DNA from: Streptomyces cellulosae | GTDB lineage: Bacteria; Actinomycetota; Actinomycetes; Streptomycetales; Streptomycetaceae | Direction of reading: 5' to 3' | Assembly (NCBI GenBank): GCA_014655195.1 | Contig: BNBH01000026.1 | Span: forward strand, 51,652 to 115,651 | DNA length: 64,000 bases | In this document: in pieces, positions 62,272-64,000 of the stretch | How the letters are laid out: the number at the start of each line of letters is the position of its first letter | How positions within the stretch are numbered: position 1 is the first letter of the stretch | Notes under the pieces: model-generated | The model's database searches: none | The model's input: only the letters and a program-made list of their open reading frames with translations | What the model was told of the DNA's origin: nothing | Made by a program: the position numbers and the translations under genes

Positions 62272-63951
62272 TCAACCTGTCGGTGTGTCGTCTTCGCTTC
62301 GTGCTGCGGCGAGGAGATCGGCGGCTGAGCGGTAGCGGGTGTCGGCCGGGGCCGGGAGGAGTCCGGCTTCGGCGAGCAGGGGGCGGATTTCGCGGATGGT
62401 GTTGCCGATCGAGGACCTGCTCACGTCGCCCAATGCCTCGGCGAGGACGTCCATGGTGCAGAGCTTCCGCAGGTAGAGCAGGGCGAGGACGACGCGCTCT
62501 TCGTCTCCGATCTTCTTGGGGAAGACGCCGCCGCGGCTGCCCGGCTGACGATCGGCGCCTCGGCGCTGGTAGGAGGCTCGTTCTGTCTGGGCGAGCTGGC
62601 GTGGGGCGAGCCGGCGAGCGAGTGCGCCCAGGTCTTCGCGGGACATGCCGGTCAGATGCGGATGGGACAGCTTCTCCATGATCATGGTGCGTCGCGGCGT
62701 CTCCGCCGTGTCGAGGAAGGCCAGCAGTTCGGTCGCCGTGGTGAATCGGGTCGACGCGTATCCAGGCTGGTGGCGGTGGTCCTCCAGCACCCGTCGGGTC
62801 TCGCCCACGAGCTGGCCGATGCATTCGGGAGTCACCTCGAGCATGTCCGCTAGCAGCTTCATCGAGCAGACCTGCCGCTGGTAGAGGAGGGTGAGCATGA
62901 CCCGAGTCGGATCGTCGAACAGCGGCTTGGACCGCTGGTTGCCGGTGGCGCGTCGGGCGCGTCCGCCGCGTTGCTCGCTGTAGCGTTCCTGAGCTCGTGC
63001 TGCCTGGAGCGGAGCCAACTCGGCGGAGAGCTGGGCGAGTTCTGTGCTGCTCAGTCCGGTCAGTCGCGGGTCGGCCAGGCGAGCCAGCAGGGATCGGCGT
63101 CGCTCGGCGACGCCGTGCGCCTCGCTGCTGACAGGCGGGGCAGTCGGCTCGGTGGGTTCGGGCAGCAGGGTGTAGTTCCACTGCCCATGGGTCTCGTGCT
63201 TGACCAGGGGCAGGGCGGCAAAGCGGTCCCTGCTGATCGCGATGCCGGTGGGGTAGTCGCCGGTGTCGAGGTGAGCCTCCACCGTCAGTCCGGTGCGGGT
63301 GCGGGTGGAGGCGATCGTCTGCAGCACGACGTCGTGGCTCGTGAGCGGCCTTCCGCGCCAGTTGTGGGTGATGTGGGAGAAGAGCCGGTGCTCGATCTTG
63401 TTCCACTTCGACGTGCTTGGCGGGAAGTGGCAGACCGTGATCGCGAGACCGGTTTCGGCGGCCAGCGCGGCCAGCTCGCTCTTCCAGACGCGGTAGCGGT
63501 AGCCGTTGGAGCCGCCGGCGTCCGCGGTGATCAGCAGCCGGGTCGCGGCCGGGTAGTCGGTCTGCCCGCGCGTCTTCCACCAACGGCGGATCGACTCGAC
63601 CGCGAAGGTGGCGGTGTCGTGGTCGACGCCGACGTTGACCCAGCCTGTGTTGCGGGCGATGTCGTAGATGCCGTACGGGATGGCCTGCTCGACGTCCGGT
63701 CCGCTGAAGAAGAAGTGGTGGTCCTCGACCTGGACCGGGTCGCCCTTGGGGCGCCACTCACGTCCGGCCATCGGCAGGCGGCCGATCTGCTCGCGCTTCT
63801 TGGTATCCACACTGATCACCGGCTCGCCGGCCGCCTGGTGCTGCTTGATCTGCCCGTTGAGATACCGGAACTGCGCGTCGCGGTCCGGGTGCTGGCTGCT
63901 GTCCGCGTACTCATCTGAGTGCACCACCGAGTACGAAGTTGTGTGCACCAC
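62272..63951 (-). CDS. ISAzo13-type transposase with duplicated C-terminal HTH modules
   Basis: 559 aa. Residues ~20-265 are the ISAzo13 DDE core: HPDRDAQFRYLNGQIK, VISVDTKKREQIG, GREWRPKGDPV, YDIARNTGWVNVGVDHDTAT, LITADAGGSNGYRYRVWKSE, SKWNKIEHRLFSHITHNWRG. The usual N-terminal HTH is missing. Residues ~285-555 hold two similar helical modules (RLADPRLTGLSSTELAQL .. LLYQRQVCSMKLLADMLEVT; KLSHPHLTGMSREDLGAL .. LLYLRKLCTMDVLAEALGDV). The arrangement may be circularly rearranged relative to the common form. Confidence 0.8.
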   Translation of the reverse strand: MVHTTSYSVVHSDEYADSSQHPDRDAQFRYLNGQIKQHQAAGEPVISVDTKKREQIGRLPMAGREWRPKGDPVQVEDHHFFFSGPDVEQAIPYGIYDIARNTGWVNVGVDHDTATFAVESIRRWWKTRGQTDYPAATRLLITADAGGSNGYRYRVWKSELAALAAETGLAITVCHFPPSTSKWNKIEHRLFSHITHNWRGRPLTSHDVVLQTIASTRTRTGLTVEAHLDTGDYPTGIAISRDRFAALPLVKHETHGQWNYTLLPEPTEPTAPPVSSEAHGVAERRRSLLARLADPRLTGLSSTELAQLSAELAPLQAARAQERYSEQRGGRARRATGNQRSKPLFDDPTRVMLTLLYQRQVCSMKLLADMLEVTPECIGQLVGETRRVLEDHRHQPGYASTRFTTATELLAFLDTAETPRRTMIMEKLSHPHLTGMSREDLGALARRLAPRQLAQTERASYQRRGADRQPGSRGGVFPKKIGDEERVVLALLYLRKLCTMDVLAEALGDVSRSSIGNTIREIRPLLAEAGLLPAPADTRYRSAADLLAAARSEDDTPTG

Positions 63952-64000
63952 TGCTCAGGCTACGTCGGTGTCCCGTTCGATGGCCTGGAGGCGGTTCTTG

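Noticed and set aside
1..64000. tRNA, rRNA genes or CRISPR arrays
   Set aside because: None was seen: no cloverleaf-like segments ending in CCA beside the junctions, and no regularly spaced short repeats.

Overview
The window is high-GC DNA with ATGA/GTGA gene overlaps, GTG starts and a gene content typical of Streptomyces. It is a mosaic: chromosomal genes and a biosynthetic cluster on the left (1-18.9 kb), then an accessory island (about 19-64 kb) bounded by two relics of the same chromosomal gene start and littered with insertion sequences.

Left part. A class F sortase and a secreted DUF4397 protein are divergent from a MerR regulator with a B12-binding domain (1765-2733). A secreted NTF2-like protein precedes a complete phenazine cluster: phzC, phzD, phzE, a small ORF, phzG, an asparagine-synthase-type amidotransferase, phzB, a VOC protein, an O-methyltransferase, a DUF488 protein, a degenerate asparaginase-like protein, phzF and a rarA paralogue. 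All lie on the plus strand, mostly overlapping or closely spaced. The enzymes predict phenazine-1,6-dicarboxylate or phenazine-1-carboxylate, followed by amidation and/or methylation. ridA and a WYL regulator follow.

Island entry and defence. At 18985 the first ~100 bases of a 3-oxoadipate enol-lactonase (pcaD-like) gene are cut off. A homologous but diverged copy of the same junction lies at 61063, in the same orientation. Between them come a GNAT protein, a probable conflict/defence operon (461-aa protein, EACC1-like adaptor, and a 1250-aa caspase fused to an SF1 helicase), an Mrr-type endonuclease, a broken plus an intact ABC exporter half, and an MFS pump with its TetR regulator.

MerR-promoter island (33.8-58.9 kb). 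Nine copies of one promoter/operator motif (core CTnnCGTTAGRGTAGAnT or a close variant) occur between 34.77 and 55.59 kb, in a segment that also encodes four small MerR proteins in two paralogous pairs. The sites precede merR genes, two SulP transporters, an MFS transporter, a HelD-type RNA-polymerase motor, a run of small proteins, merR-prfC, and a 250-aa protein of unknown function. Three sites are palindromic and lie between divergent genes, so they may fire both ways. RNase J, phosphofructokinase, a hemerythrin, a cyclopropane-fatty-acid synthase and a BrkB-like membrane protein are interspersed. The content (spare copies of RNAP, ribosome, mRNA-decay and glycolysis functions plus transporters and lipid modification) suggests a coordinated stress or antibiotic-tolerance regulon. 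The two SulP genes share a ~125-nt leader with compensatory base changes, a candidate structured RNA. Relics (a prfC 5' end, a truncated paralogue at 47.1 kb) show the modules arose by duplication and decay.

Right end. An ISL3 relic, the second junction repeat, an excisionase-like gene, and an IS256 transposase fragment abutted by an ISAzo13-type transposase.

All functional calls are by reading motifs; no database search was possible.
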